8,663 nt of DNA. Origin: Trebonia sp. GTDB lineage: Bacteria; Actinomycetota; Actinomycetes; Streptosporangiales; Streptosporangiaceae. Positions 1 through 4,900 of the stretch are shown here, in pieces. A model generated the notes under the pieces. That model was not told where the DNA came from. It was given only the letters and a program-made list of their open reading frames with translations, and ran no database searches. Positions within the stretch are counted from its first letter, which is position 1; the number at the start of each line of letters is the position of its first letter. The stretch spans positions 1-8,663 of the forward strand of contig JASHPP010000309.1 in NCBI GenBank assembly GCA_030038035.1. The letters are read 5' to 3'. Made by a program: the position numbers and the translations under genes.

Positions 1-461
1 GTCCCCGTGTGGAACAGCGCGAGCAGGCCGTGCTCCTCGCAGGCGGCGAACACCGGCCAGAACCGCTCGTCATCGGGGGCGAAGGCCTGCAGCGACGGGT
101 GGAACTTGACCCCGCGCAGCCCGAGCGCGGCGATCCGCGCCACCTCGGCGACCGCGGCCTCCCCTTTGTGCGGGTCGACCGAGCCGATCCCGGTGAACGC
201 GTCCGGGTACCGCTCGCAGGCGGCGGCGACGGTCTCGTTCGGCACCCGGGGCCGGCCGGTGGCGGTCTCGGCGTCCCAGGCGAGCAGCACGGCCATCACC
301 TCAAGCGCGCGGTACTTGTCGGCGAGCTCGCCGAGCGACTGCCGCTGCACGGTCGAGCGGAAGTAGGCCTGCGCCGCCTCGACGTAACCCGCCATGCTGC
401 CGTCCAGCCAGTCCGGAGTCGGCAGGTGCACGTGGAAGTCAATGGCCCGCATCCAGGCCAT
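1..461 (-). CDS. Amidohydrolase_2 family metal-dependent hydrolase, C-terminus beyond the window
   Basis: The N-terminal 153 codons of an amidohydrolase of the Amidohydro_2 (ACMSD-like TIM-barrel) family are visible; the gene continues past position 1. The family performs metal-dependent hydrolysis or decarboxylation of small carboxylic or aromatic-derived substrates in the cytosol. Taking the ATG at 461 as residue 1, the metal-binding DFHVH motif is at residues 8-12. A strand ending VKFHPS lies at 118-123, and LLALFHTG at 146-153 carries the third metal histidine (H151). No in-frame start codon lies between 461 and the AGGAGG of the divergent gene. An internal ATG at 452 would start MRAIDFHVH, typical for the family, so either start is possible; neither has a clear Shine-Dalgarno. 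It is divergent from the questin-oxidase-like gene with 51 bp between them. The substrate is unknown. The family call is secure. Confidence 0.85.
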   Translation of the reverse strand, partial: MAWMRAIDFHVHLPTPDWLDGSMAGYVEAAQAYFRSTVQRQSLGELADKYRALEVMAVLLAWDAETATGRPRVPNETVAAACERYPDAFTGIGSVDPHKGEAAVAEVARIAALGLRGVKFHPSLQAFAPDDERFWPVFAACEEHGLLALFHTG

Positions 462-512
462 GGTACGGCGGTGCGATGCTTGTCGTGACGGCTTGTCGTC
501 AGGAGGCGAGCG
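462..512. promoter_or_regulatory. Divergent intergenic region with a 9-bp direct repeat and a strong SD
   Basis: Only 51 bp separate the two divergent starts, so both promoters must sit here or inside the coding ends. The stretch contains an exact 9-bp direct repeat, GCTTGTCGT, at 478-486 and 491-499 with a 13-bp period. A strong AGGAGG Shine-Dalgarno at 501-506 lies six bases before the ATG at 513. No clear -10/-35 pair is visible. The repeat could be an operator; that is inference. Confidence 0.4.
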
Positions 513-1106
513 ATGGCTGCACCCGGCGCGGACGTCCTGGACGAGGGGCTGACCAGGATCGCCAGGACCGGCCCTGAGTTCGGCGGCGGCCTGTCCAACC
601 ACGCGCCGATGGCGGCGGAGGCGCTGGTCCGCCTCGGCTGTGCCGAGGCGGTGGAGCCCTGGCTCGACGGGTACCTGCGGCGGCTGGACGCCGCGCCGCG
701 CGGGACGGACCGGATCACCGGCCAGACCTGGCGGGACGCGCTCGGCGTGCCCAGCCGGGTTGGCGACTGGGAGGCCTACCTCCGCGACCAGCTGGCGCAG
801 CAGCCCTGGCGCGACGTGCTCGCCCGCTGGTGGCCGCGGCTGCTGCCGGGCGCGGTCGCCCGCCCCACCTACGACGCGCTGTGGCAGGTCTGCGCCGCGC
901 TGCACGCGGTGTACGCAGGGGGAGTGGTGCCGCAGGCACTGCCAGCAGGGGTGCCTGCGGACCCGGACGCGGTCACCGACCGGGCCGTCGCCACGGGCGA
1001 CGAGCACGCGATCAAGCTGACCGAGGCCTGCCTGCGGCTGCACGAGGAAATCCCCGACCCGGTCTTCCTGCACGCCGCCGCCCGCGCCAGCGACCTCCTC
1101 GGCTAG
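513..1106 (+). CDS. Questin-oxidase-like (DUF4243) protein, internally shortened
   Basis: A 197-residue protein resembling the questin oxidase-like family (PF14027), named after fungal enzymes of anthraquinone (geodin-type) metabolism; the bacterial members have no established role. The family N-terminus is clear: GLSNHAPMAAEAL at residues 26-38, WLDGYLRRL at 50-58, then a WRDVLARWWPRLLPG stretch at 99-113. The family C-terminus is also recognisable in GDEHAIKLTEACLR at 162-175. Members as I recall them are about 320-400 residues, so roughly 130-150 residues appear to be missing, with the join near residues 113-120 (about 849-872). The frame stays open across the join, so this is either a clean in-frame deletion or a short family variant. 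The start is fixed by AGGAGG at 501-506. It may be a non-functional remnant. The family call is fairly sure, the deletion less so. Confidence 0.7.
   Translation: MAAPGADVLDEGLTRIARTGPEFGGGLSNHAPMAAEALVRLGCAEAVEPWLDGYLRRLDAAPRGTDRITGQTWRDALGVPSRVGDWEAYLRDQLAQQPWRDVLARWWPRLLPGAVARPTYDALWQVCAALHAVYAGGVVPQALPAGVPADPDAVTDRAVATGDEHAIKLTEACLRLHEEIPDPVFLHAAARASDLLG
930..960 (+). repeat. Perfect 10-bp inverted repeat inside the questin-oxidase-like gene
   Basis: CCGCAGGCAC at 930-939 is matched exactly by GTGCCTGCGG at 951-960, with an 11-nt loop. In RNA this would be a stable stem-loop. It lies in the low-complexity Val/Pro/Ala linker just before the C-terminal family segment. It could be chance in GC-rich DNA, a transcript-stability element or a mark left by a rearrangement. 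Confidence 0.5.
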
Positions 1107-1127
1107 CGCTGCCCCGCCGCGGGCGGC

Positions 1128-1150
1128 CGGCTGAATGTGACATTCAGCCG
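1128..1150. terminator. Perfect 10-bp hairpin/palindrome; terminator or operator
   Basis: CGGCTGAATG (1128-1137) and CATTCAGCCG (1141-1150) are perfect inverted arms around a 3-nt TGA loop. It begins 22 bp after the questin-oxidase-like stop codon, a normal place for a terminator, but there is no T-run. The core TGAATGTGACATTCA is also a good dimeric-repressor site. CATTCA recurs at 1172-1177, exactly 31 bp after 1141, or about three helical turns. Sequence alone cannot decide between the two roles. Confidence 0.5.
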
Positions 1151-1264
1151 CCTATAACCGGCTCGATGCAGCATTCATCCGCCGTCGGCCGGAGCGCGGC
1201 TCAGGCGACCCGGACGTCCGGGAGGCGGCTGATCACAATGCTGGCTGGAGGGACTGGTAACAGC

Positions 1265-1287
1265 GGTCAGTGCTCGTGGATGATGAC
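1265..1287 (+). repeat. 23-bp exact direct repeat, copy 1
   Basis: These 23 bases, beginning GGTCAGTGCTCGTGG, are identical to 3018-3040; identity breaks on both sides (C1264 versus A3017, A1288 versus G3041). The second copy is the last codons and stop of the alcohol dehydrogenase gene, so this copy encodes the same VIIHEH-stop end on the minus strand with no gene attached. It sits 22 bp upstream of the membrane-protein start. It may be a scar of a lost dehydrogenase paralogue or one end of an inserted segment. Confidence 0.85.
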
Positions 1288-1309
1288 AGCGACCGTGGAA
1301 GGAGCACTC

Positions 1310-2089
1310 ATGAGCGACCAACCCCCACCCTGGCAGGCGCCGCCGCCGTGGCAGGCGCCAGCGGCCGCGCAGCCGCAGTATTATCCGGGGCCAGGGACGA
1401 TGCCGGGCCCGCAGCAGATGCCTGGCCTGCCGCCGCCGCCCGCCGCCGAGCGCGTCCGCCTCGCGGCGTGGCGGCGGAGCCAGACCGACTACATCTTCGG
1501 CTACTGGTCGGCGCTCGGCTGGACCATCCTGACCTTCGGGATCTTCGGGTTCTACGTGTTCTACCAGCTCGTCAGCCGGATGCGCGACCACAACGCGCGC
1601 CGGCTCGAGCTCCTGGACGCGGCGACCACCGTGGCCTGGGAACAGGCCGGGCGGCACGGCCTTCAGCAGGAACTGACCCCTTCCTTCCAGCGGGCCGCCG
1701 GCCACCTGGCGGTGCTGCGCCAGATGACAGCCGACTTCCGCGACCCCACGATCTGGCTGCTGTTCAGCATCCTGGCGCGGGGCATCGCGGAAATCGTCGG
1801 CTTCGTGCTGCTCGACCAGGACCTCGTCAAGCACGGCCAGGCCGAAGCCGGCGCCGGGTACGAGCTGTCGGTGATCTACGGTCGGCTGGGCCAGCAAGTG
1901 CCTTTCCCTGAGCAGGGCCAGCTGAAGCGGCCGGACAATTACGCCGGCCGGATCGTGGCGACGATCTTCACCTTCGGCATCTACATGTTCTGGTGGTACT
2001 ACGACCAGATGGAGGAGCCGAACAAGCACTTCGCCGCCAACTGGGTGCAGGAGGACTATCTCGCGAACGCCGTCGCCGCGCTCGGCTGA
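1310..2089 (+). CDS. Pro-rich membrane protein with two DUF4234-like segments
   Basis: A 259-residue protein of unknown function. The first 45 residues are a Pro/Gln/Ala-rich, probably cytoplasmic tail with a duplicated PPPWQAP (residues 5-17; an 11-bp DNA repeat at 1331-1341 and 1349-1359) and a YYPGPGTMPGPQQMPG stretch. Two membrane segments resemble DUF4234: SALGWTILTFGIFGFYVFYQ (67-86) and RIVATIFTFGIYMFWWYYDQ (214-233). Each is followed by a charged helix rich in His, Asn and Arg or Glu. Between them are an amphipathic region (about 95-145) and another hydrophobic segment, IWLLFSILARGIAEIVGFVL (148-167). The start is set by AAGGAG at 1299-1304, five bases before the ATG; the frame is open far upstream without an SD. 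No enzyme motif is visible. A scaffold or stress-related membrane role is only a guess. Confidence 0.75.
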   Translation: MSDQPPPWQAPPPWQAPAAAQPQYYPGPGTMPGPQQMPGLPPPPAAERVRLAAWRRSQTDYIFGYWSALGWTILTFGIFGFYVFYQLVSRMRDHNARRLELLDAATTVAWEQAGRHGLQQELTPSFQRAAGHLAVLRQMTADFRDPTIWLLFSILARGIAEIVGFVLLDQDLVKHGQAEAGAGYELSVIYGRLGQQVPFPEQGQLKRPDNYAGRIVATIFTFGIYMFWWYYDQMEEPNKHFAANWVQEDYLANAVAALG

Positions 2090-2183
2090 GGCGATGCGCG
2101 ACAGGGTGCTGCCAACGGTTGCGCGGCGCAATATTGCTGGTCAGCGGCTGTTTTGCGGGTCGTGGCATGGTTACCGTGACCCT
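2090..2183 (+). promoter_or_regulatory. Palindrome-rich promoter region before the TauE-like gene
   Basis: This stretch is more A/T-rich than its surroundings and holds three interlocking dyads: CAACGGTTG (2113-2121), TTGCG-CGG-CGCAA (2119-2131) and the perfect palindrome GCAATATTGC (2128-2137). A TACCGT at 2172-2177 fits an actinobacterial -10 placed six bases before the GTG at 2184. Read as codons from the ATG at 2094, about a third of third positions are A or T, against very few downstream, so I treat it as non-coding. Operator function is inferred. Confidence 0.4.
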
Positions 2184-2978
2184 GTGCTTGGCCCAGGCTT
2201 GACCGAGGTCGTGGCCCTGGCCGCGGCGTACGCGATCTCGGTGGTGTCGACTCCGGCCGGTATCTCGGGAGCGGTGCTGCTGCTGCCGTTCCAGGTCAGC
2301 GTGCTGGGCACGCCGAGCCCGTCGGTGACCCCCACCAACCTGCTGTACAACGTCGTGTCGACCCCGGGGGCGCTGTTCCGCTACTGGCGGCAGGGGCAGA
2401 CCGGCGGACGGCTGGCCTTGGTGCTCATCGCCGGAACACTGCCTGGCGTGGTCGCGGGATCGTTCATCCGCGTGAAGCTGATTCCCGGCCCGCGCGTCTT
2501 CGACGTGGTGGTTGCGGCGGTCTTGGTCCCGCTGGGCGCGTGGCTTTCGCTCTCCCGGCCAGCCCGCACCCATCAACCTGGCCGTCGGGTCTGGCAGATC
2601 CCGGCTCTGGCGCTGGTGGTCCTGGCTGCGCTGGTGGGGTGCGTGGGCGGGATCTACGGGATCGGCGGCGGCGCGATCCTGGCACCGATCCTGCTCGGGT
2701 CGGGCCGCAAGCCGCCCGAGGTCGCCCCGGCCGCGCTGGCCTCGACGTTCGTGACCTCGGCCGGGGGCGTGATCACGTTCGCCATCTTGTCCCTGCACCA
2801 GCACACGTCGGTGGCTCCGGACTGGCCGACCGGTATCGCCCTGGGTCTGGGAGGCCTGGCCGGTGGTTATACCGGTGCGCGTATTCAGTCCCGGATGCCT
2901 GATCTTGTGATCCGCCGCCTGGTCGGCGTCCTGATCATCGCGATCGGGGCCTATTACCTCTCCTCAGGCCTGCGCTGA
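2184..2978 (+). CDS. TauE/SafE-family (sulfite exporter-like) permease
   Basis: A polytopic inner-membrane protein of the TauE/SafE family (PF01925), members of which export sulfite, sulfoacetate or other small organic anions. With the GTG at 2184 it is 264 residues, normal for the family. Hydrophobic segments fall at about residues 7-35, 73-95, 105-125, 138-165, 181-205, 213-232 and 242-262. The two family half-motifs are STPAGISGAVLLLPFQ (N-terminal) and GIYGIGGGAILAPILL (start of the C-terminal half). A longer frame opens at the ATG at 2094, but that ATG is only two bases from a GAGG, the extra 30 residues are not membrane-like, and their codon usage is poor. The TTG at 2199 is another possible start. 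The substrate is not predictable; no sulfonate or taurine gene is nearby. It converges with the alcohol dehydrogenase gene. Confidence 0.85.
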   Translation: MLGPGLTEVVALAAAYAISVVSTPAGISGAVLLLPFQVSVLGTPSPSVTPTNLLYNVVSTPGALFRYWRQGQTGGRLALVLIAGTLPGVVAGSFIRVKLIPGPRVFDVVVAAVLVPLGAWLSLSRPARTHQPGRRVWQIPALALVVLAALVGCVGGIYGIGGGAILAPILLGSGRKPPEVAPAALASTFVTSAGGVITFAILSLHQHTSVAPDWPTGIALGLGGLAGGYTGARIQSRMPDLVIRRLVGVLIIAIGAYYLSSGLR

Positions 2979-2981
2979 CCC

Positions 2982-3013
2982 GTGGGTGCGGCGCTCGCGG
3001 GCGCCGCACCCAC
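2982..3013. terminator. Perfect 13-bp hairpin between convergent genes
   Basis: GTGGGTGCGGCGC (2982-2994) is exactly complementary in reverse to GCGCCGCACCCAC (3001-3013), around the 6-nt loop TCGCGG. It lies three bases after the permease stop and six bases from the dehydrogenase stop, so it can terminate both genes. There is no T-run on either side, as is common for actinobacterial terminators. Confidence 0.85.
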
Positions 3014-3017
3014 AGAA

Positions 3018-3040
3018 GGTCAGTGCTCGTGGATGATGAC
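3018..3040 (+). repeat. 23-bp exact direct repeat, copy 2, over the dehydrogenase 3' end
   Basis: Identical to 1265-1287 and in the same orientation. It covers the last six codons and the stop of the alcohol dehydrogenase (VIIHEH) plus two bases beyond. Together the copies bracket the DUF4234-like and TauE-like genes. Recombination between them would remove 1753 bp and leave the dehydrogenase intact. Confidence 0.85.
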
Positions 3041-4132
3041 GCCCCGGATGTTGCGGCCCGCCATCATGTCCTCGTAGCCCCGGTTGACCTCGTCGAGCCG
3101 GTACTTGGTCGTGATCAGCTCGTCCAGCTTGAGCTTGCCGGCCCGGTACAGCTCGATCATCCGGGGGATGTCATCGAACGGGTTGCCGCTGCCGAACAGC
3201 GCGCCCTGCAGCCGCTTCTCGAACGCCGTCAGCTCGAAGCCTGAGACGTGCACCGTCTTCGTCGCGAGCCCGCCCATGCCGGTCAGGACGACGATGCCGC
3301 GCTTGCGGACCGCGGCGAACGCCGCCGAAACGACTTCCTCGGTCACCACGCCCACCGTGATCAGCGACTGGTCCGCGCCGACGCCGTACGTCAGCTGCTG
3401 CGCCAGCTCGTGCGCCTCCTCCGCGGACGCCACCGCGTGTGTCGCGCCCAGCGAAAGCGCCGTGGTGCGCTTGAACTCCACCGGGTCCACCGCGATGACG
3501 TACCGCGCCCCGGCGTGCGCGGCGCCCTGCACCGCGTTGATGCCGACCCCGCCGACGCCGTACACGATCGTCGTGTCGCCTGGGCGCACCTCGCCCGCCT
3601 TCACCGCGGTGCCGAAGCCGGTGGGCACACCGCAGCCCACCAGCACCACGACGTCGAGCGGCAGGTCGTCCTCCACCTTCACCGCCGACGCCTCGGATAT
3701 CACGGCGTACTGCGAGAACGTGCCGAGCAGGCACATCTGCCCGAAGTCCGTCGATCCCTCGTGGTAGCGGTACGTGCCGTCGGGCAGGGAGTTGTCCACA
3801 AGGAACCGGCCCAGGTCGCACAGGTTCGTCTGGCCGCGAGAGCAGAACCGGCAGTGCCCGCAGACGGGCAGCCACGACGTGACCACGTGGTCGCCGACGG
3901 CCAGCCGGGTGACGCCAGGACCCACCTTCTCCACGATTCCGGCGCCCTCGTGGCCGCCGACGATCGGGTACCTGACCGGGATGTCCCCGGTGCGCAGGTG
4001 GTCGTCCGAATGGCACAGGCCCGACGCGACGAACCGGACGAGGACCTCGAAGGCCTTCGGCTCGTCGAGGTCGAGCTCGACGATCTCGAAGTCCTTGCCG
4101 ACGTCCCTGAGCACCGCTGCTCGTGTCTTCAT
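3020..4132 (-). CDS. NDMA-dependent-type zinc alcohol dehydrogenase (Rxyl_3153-like)
   Basis: A 370-residue medium-chain zinc dehydrogenase oxidising alcohols with NAD, possibly kept bound as a nicotinoprotein cofactor. Catalytic zinc ligands appear as C40 (GLCHSD), H61/E62 (GGHEGAG) and C167 (VGCGVPTG). The structural zinc lobe is C91, C94, C97 and C105. The Rossmann motif GVGGVG is at 192-197 and D216 (AVDPVEFK) indicates NAD rather than NADP. The insert ending GQMCLLGTFSQYAV (131-144) and the NIRGVIIHEH C-terminus match the NDMA-dependent alcohol dehydrogenase family (TIGR03989 type), whose members track with mycofactocin genomes; no mycofactocin gene is in the window. The start is set by GGGAGGG at 4138-4144, five bases upstream, and by a good promoter. 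It has a hairpin terminator downstream and is probably monocistronic. Confidence 0.93.
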   Translation of the reverse strand: MKTRAAVLRDVGKDFEIVELDLDEPKAFEVLVRFVASGLCHSDDHLRTGDIPVRYPIVGGHEGAGIVEKVGPGVTRLAVGDHVVTSWLPVCGHCRFCSRGQTNLCDLGRFLVDNSLPDGTYRYHEGSTDFGQMCLLGTFSQYAVISEASAVKVEDDLPLDVVVLVGCGVPTGFGTAVKAGEVRPGDTTIVYGVGGVGINAVQGAAHAGARYVIAVDPVEFKRTTALSLGATHAVASAEEAHELAQQLTYGVGADQSLITVGVVTEEVVSAAFAAVRKRGIVVLTGMGGLATKTVHVSGFELTAFEKRLQGALFGSGNPFDDIPRMIELYRAGKLKLDELITTKYRLDEVNRGYEDMMAGRNIRGVIIHEH

Positions 4133-4168
4133 GCACGCCCTCCCGGGAAATAACGCAGTTTGCCAGCC

Positions 4169-4197
4169 ATTATCCGCCTGACGGCGCCGACCGTCAC
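4169..4197 (-). promoter_or_regulatory. Promoter of the alcohol dehydrogenase with an inverted repeat in the spacer
   Basis: On the minus strand, -35 GTGACG (4197-4192) and -10 GATAAT (4174-4169) are separated by exactly 17 bases, putting transcription start near 4162 and a leader of about 30 nt. A GACGG-N6-CCGTC inverted repeat (4180-4195) lies in the spacer and overlaps the -35. This is a classic place for a repressor or a MerR/TetR-type regulator. No regulator gene is adjacent. Confidence 0.55.
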
Positions 4198-4227
4198 TAT
4201 GCATCGCGCACCAAACGACCCGTCCGC

Positions 4228-4261
4228 TTACTTGTGCTACTCCCCTTCTAGGGTGGTAGCC
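4228..4261 (+). promoter_or_regulatory. Putative promoter for the DUF998-ligase unit, possibly leaderless
   Basis: TAGGGT at 4249-4254 fits the actinobacterial -10 (TANNNT), with a weak TTACTT at 4228-4233 upstream. The GTG at 4262 is seven bases after the -10, where transcription would start, so translation may be leaderless. AGGGTGG at 4250-4256 could instead be a Shine-Dalgarno, in which case the promoter lies further upstream. Confidence 0.35.
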
Positions 4262-4900
4262 GTGCGCGATGTGCCTTGGTGGGGCGTGGTCTCGTCGGCC
4301 GCGTCCCCGGTGCTGCTGATCGGCGGGTGGACGGTTGCCGCCAAGCTGCAGCCGGCGTCCTTCGACCCCGTGGCGGACACCGTCAGCGCGCTCATGGCCC
4401 CGGGCGCGACCGACCGGTGGGTGATGATCCTGGCCTTCCTCGTGGTCGGGGTCTGCGATGTCGTGACCGGGGTCGCGCTGCGCCCGGCCGCGCCGGCCGG
4501 GCGGGCGATCCTGATCGCGGGCGCGCTCGCGGGCATGATGGTGGCGGCCAACCCCGAGCACCCCGTGGGCACGTCGGTTCCGCATGTCGTCTGGGCTTCG
4601 CTTGGGTTGGCGGGACTGGCGGCGTGGCCCGCGGCCGCGTGGCGCCGCGGTCCGGCGGTGCCGTGGAGCCTGCGCCGGGCCGTGTGCCTCGCCGTCATCG
4701 CCGTCCAGCTCATCCTGCTGGCCTGGTTCGTCGCGGAGCTGGTCACCGGCGCCGGGCAGGCCGGCCTGGCGGAGCGTGTCGTGGGAGCGGCGCAGGCGCT
4801 GTGGCCGTTGGCGGTGGTGCTGTCCGCGAATATGGGTATTGCCCGCAGGGGAGGTGAGGCGCGGTGCCAGCAGGACCGGACACCGATCCACCCGGCGTGA
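4262..4900 (+). CDS. DUF998 membrane protein
   Basis: A 212-residue integral membrane protein of the DUF998 family (PF06197), function unknown. The family pattern is clear from the start: VVSSAASPVLLIGGWTVAA, then DTVSAL, GATDRWVM, a helix with DVVTGVALRPAA, GRAILIAGALAGMMVAA followed by the conserved Pro/His region, and VPHVVWASLGLAGLAAWPAA. About six membrane helices are expected, the last two being AVIAVQLILLAWFVAELV and ALWPLAVVLSANMG. The GTG at 4262 begins the family homology (VRDVPWWGVVSS); the longer frame from the ATG at 4160 runs through the divergent promoter and reads unlike protein. The end overlaps the ligase gene by 37 bases, so the two are probably co-transcribed. No catalytic residues are apparent. 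Confidence 0.8.
   Translation: MRDVPWWGVVSSAASPVLLIGGWTVAAKLQPASFDPVADTVSALMAPGATDRWVMILAFLVVGVCDVVTGVALRPAAPAGRAILIAGALAGMMVAANPEHPVGTSVPHVVWASLGLAGLAAWPAAAWRRGPAVPWSLRRAVCLAVIAVQLILLAWFVAELVTGAGQAGLAERVVGAAQALWPLAVVLSANMGIARRGGEARCQQDRTPIHPA
4848..4863 (+). promoter_or_regulatory. Shine-Dalgarno deciding the ligase start
   Basis: GGGGAGGT at 4848-4855 lies eight bases before the GTG at 4864 and is the best ribosome site near the ligase 5' end. A second in-frame GTG at 4897 overlaps the DUF998 stop as GTGA but has no Shine-Dalgarno. The site lies inside the DUF998 coding sequence. Confidence 0.6.

Larger units (their letters stand above)
1107..1309. other. 203-bp gene-free gap with hairpin, repeated hexamer and 23-bp repeat copy
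   Basis: I see no gene here. The gap holds a perfect hairpin/palindrome (1128-1150), a further CATTCA at 1172-1177, the first copy of a 23-bp direct repeat (1265-1287), and the AAGGAG Shine-Dalgarno (1299-1304) of the following membrane-protein gene. The TATAAC at 1153-1158 could be a -10 element but has no well-spaced -35. The promoter of the next gene must be in this gap. Confidence 0.6.

Noticed and set aside
9..488. Open plus-strand frame opposite the left amidohydrolase
   Set aside because: Arg/Gly/His-rich translation without domain signal; shadow of the minus-strand gene whose frame carries the DFHVH and KFHP motifs.
830..1309. Upstream extension of the DUF4234-like frame
   Set aside because: Overlaps the questin-like gene in another frame, passes through the hairpin, and has no SD; AAGGAG supports 1310.
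1175..2131. Long minus-strand frame opposite the DUF4234-like gene
   Set aside because: Low-complexity Arg/Pro/His translation with no SD; the plus strand has a good SD and membrane segments.
2167..2202. Short frame MVTVTLCLAQA as a separate gene
   Set aside because: Eleven codons without an SD; kept only as a possible leader noted in the findings.
3248..4153. Long plus-strand frame opposite the alcohol dehydrogenase
   Set aside because: Composition is typical of antisense GC-rich DNA; the minus frame has all the zinc and cofactor motifs.
4133..4891. Extension of the dehydrogenase frame upstream of its ATG
   Set aside because: Open only because stop codons are rare; the SD, promoter and family N-terminus all fix the start at 4132, and the extension lies opposite the DUF998 gene.
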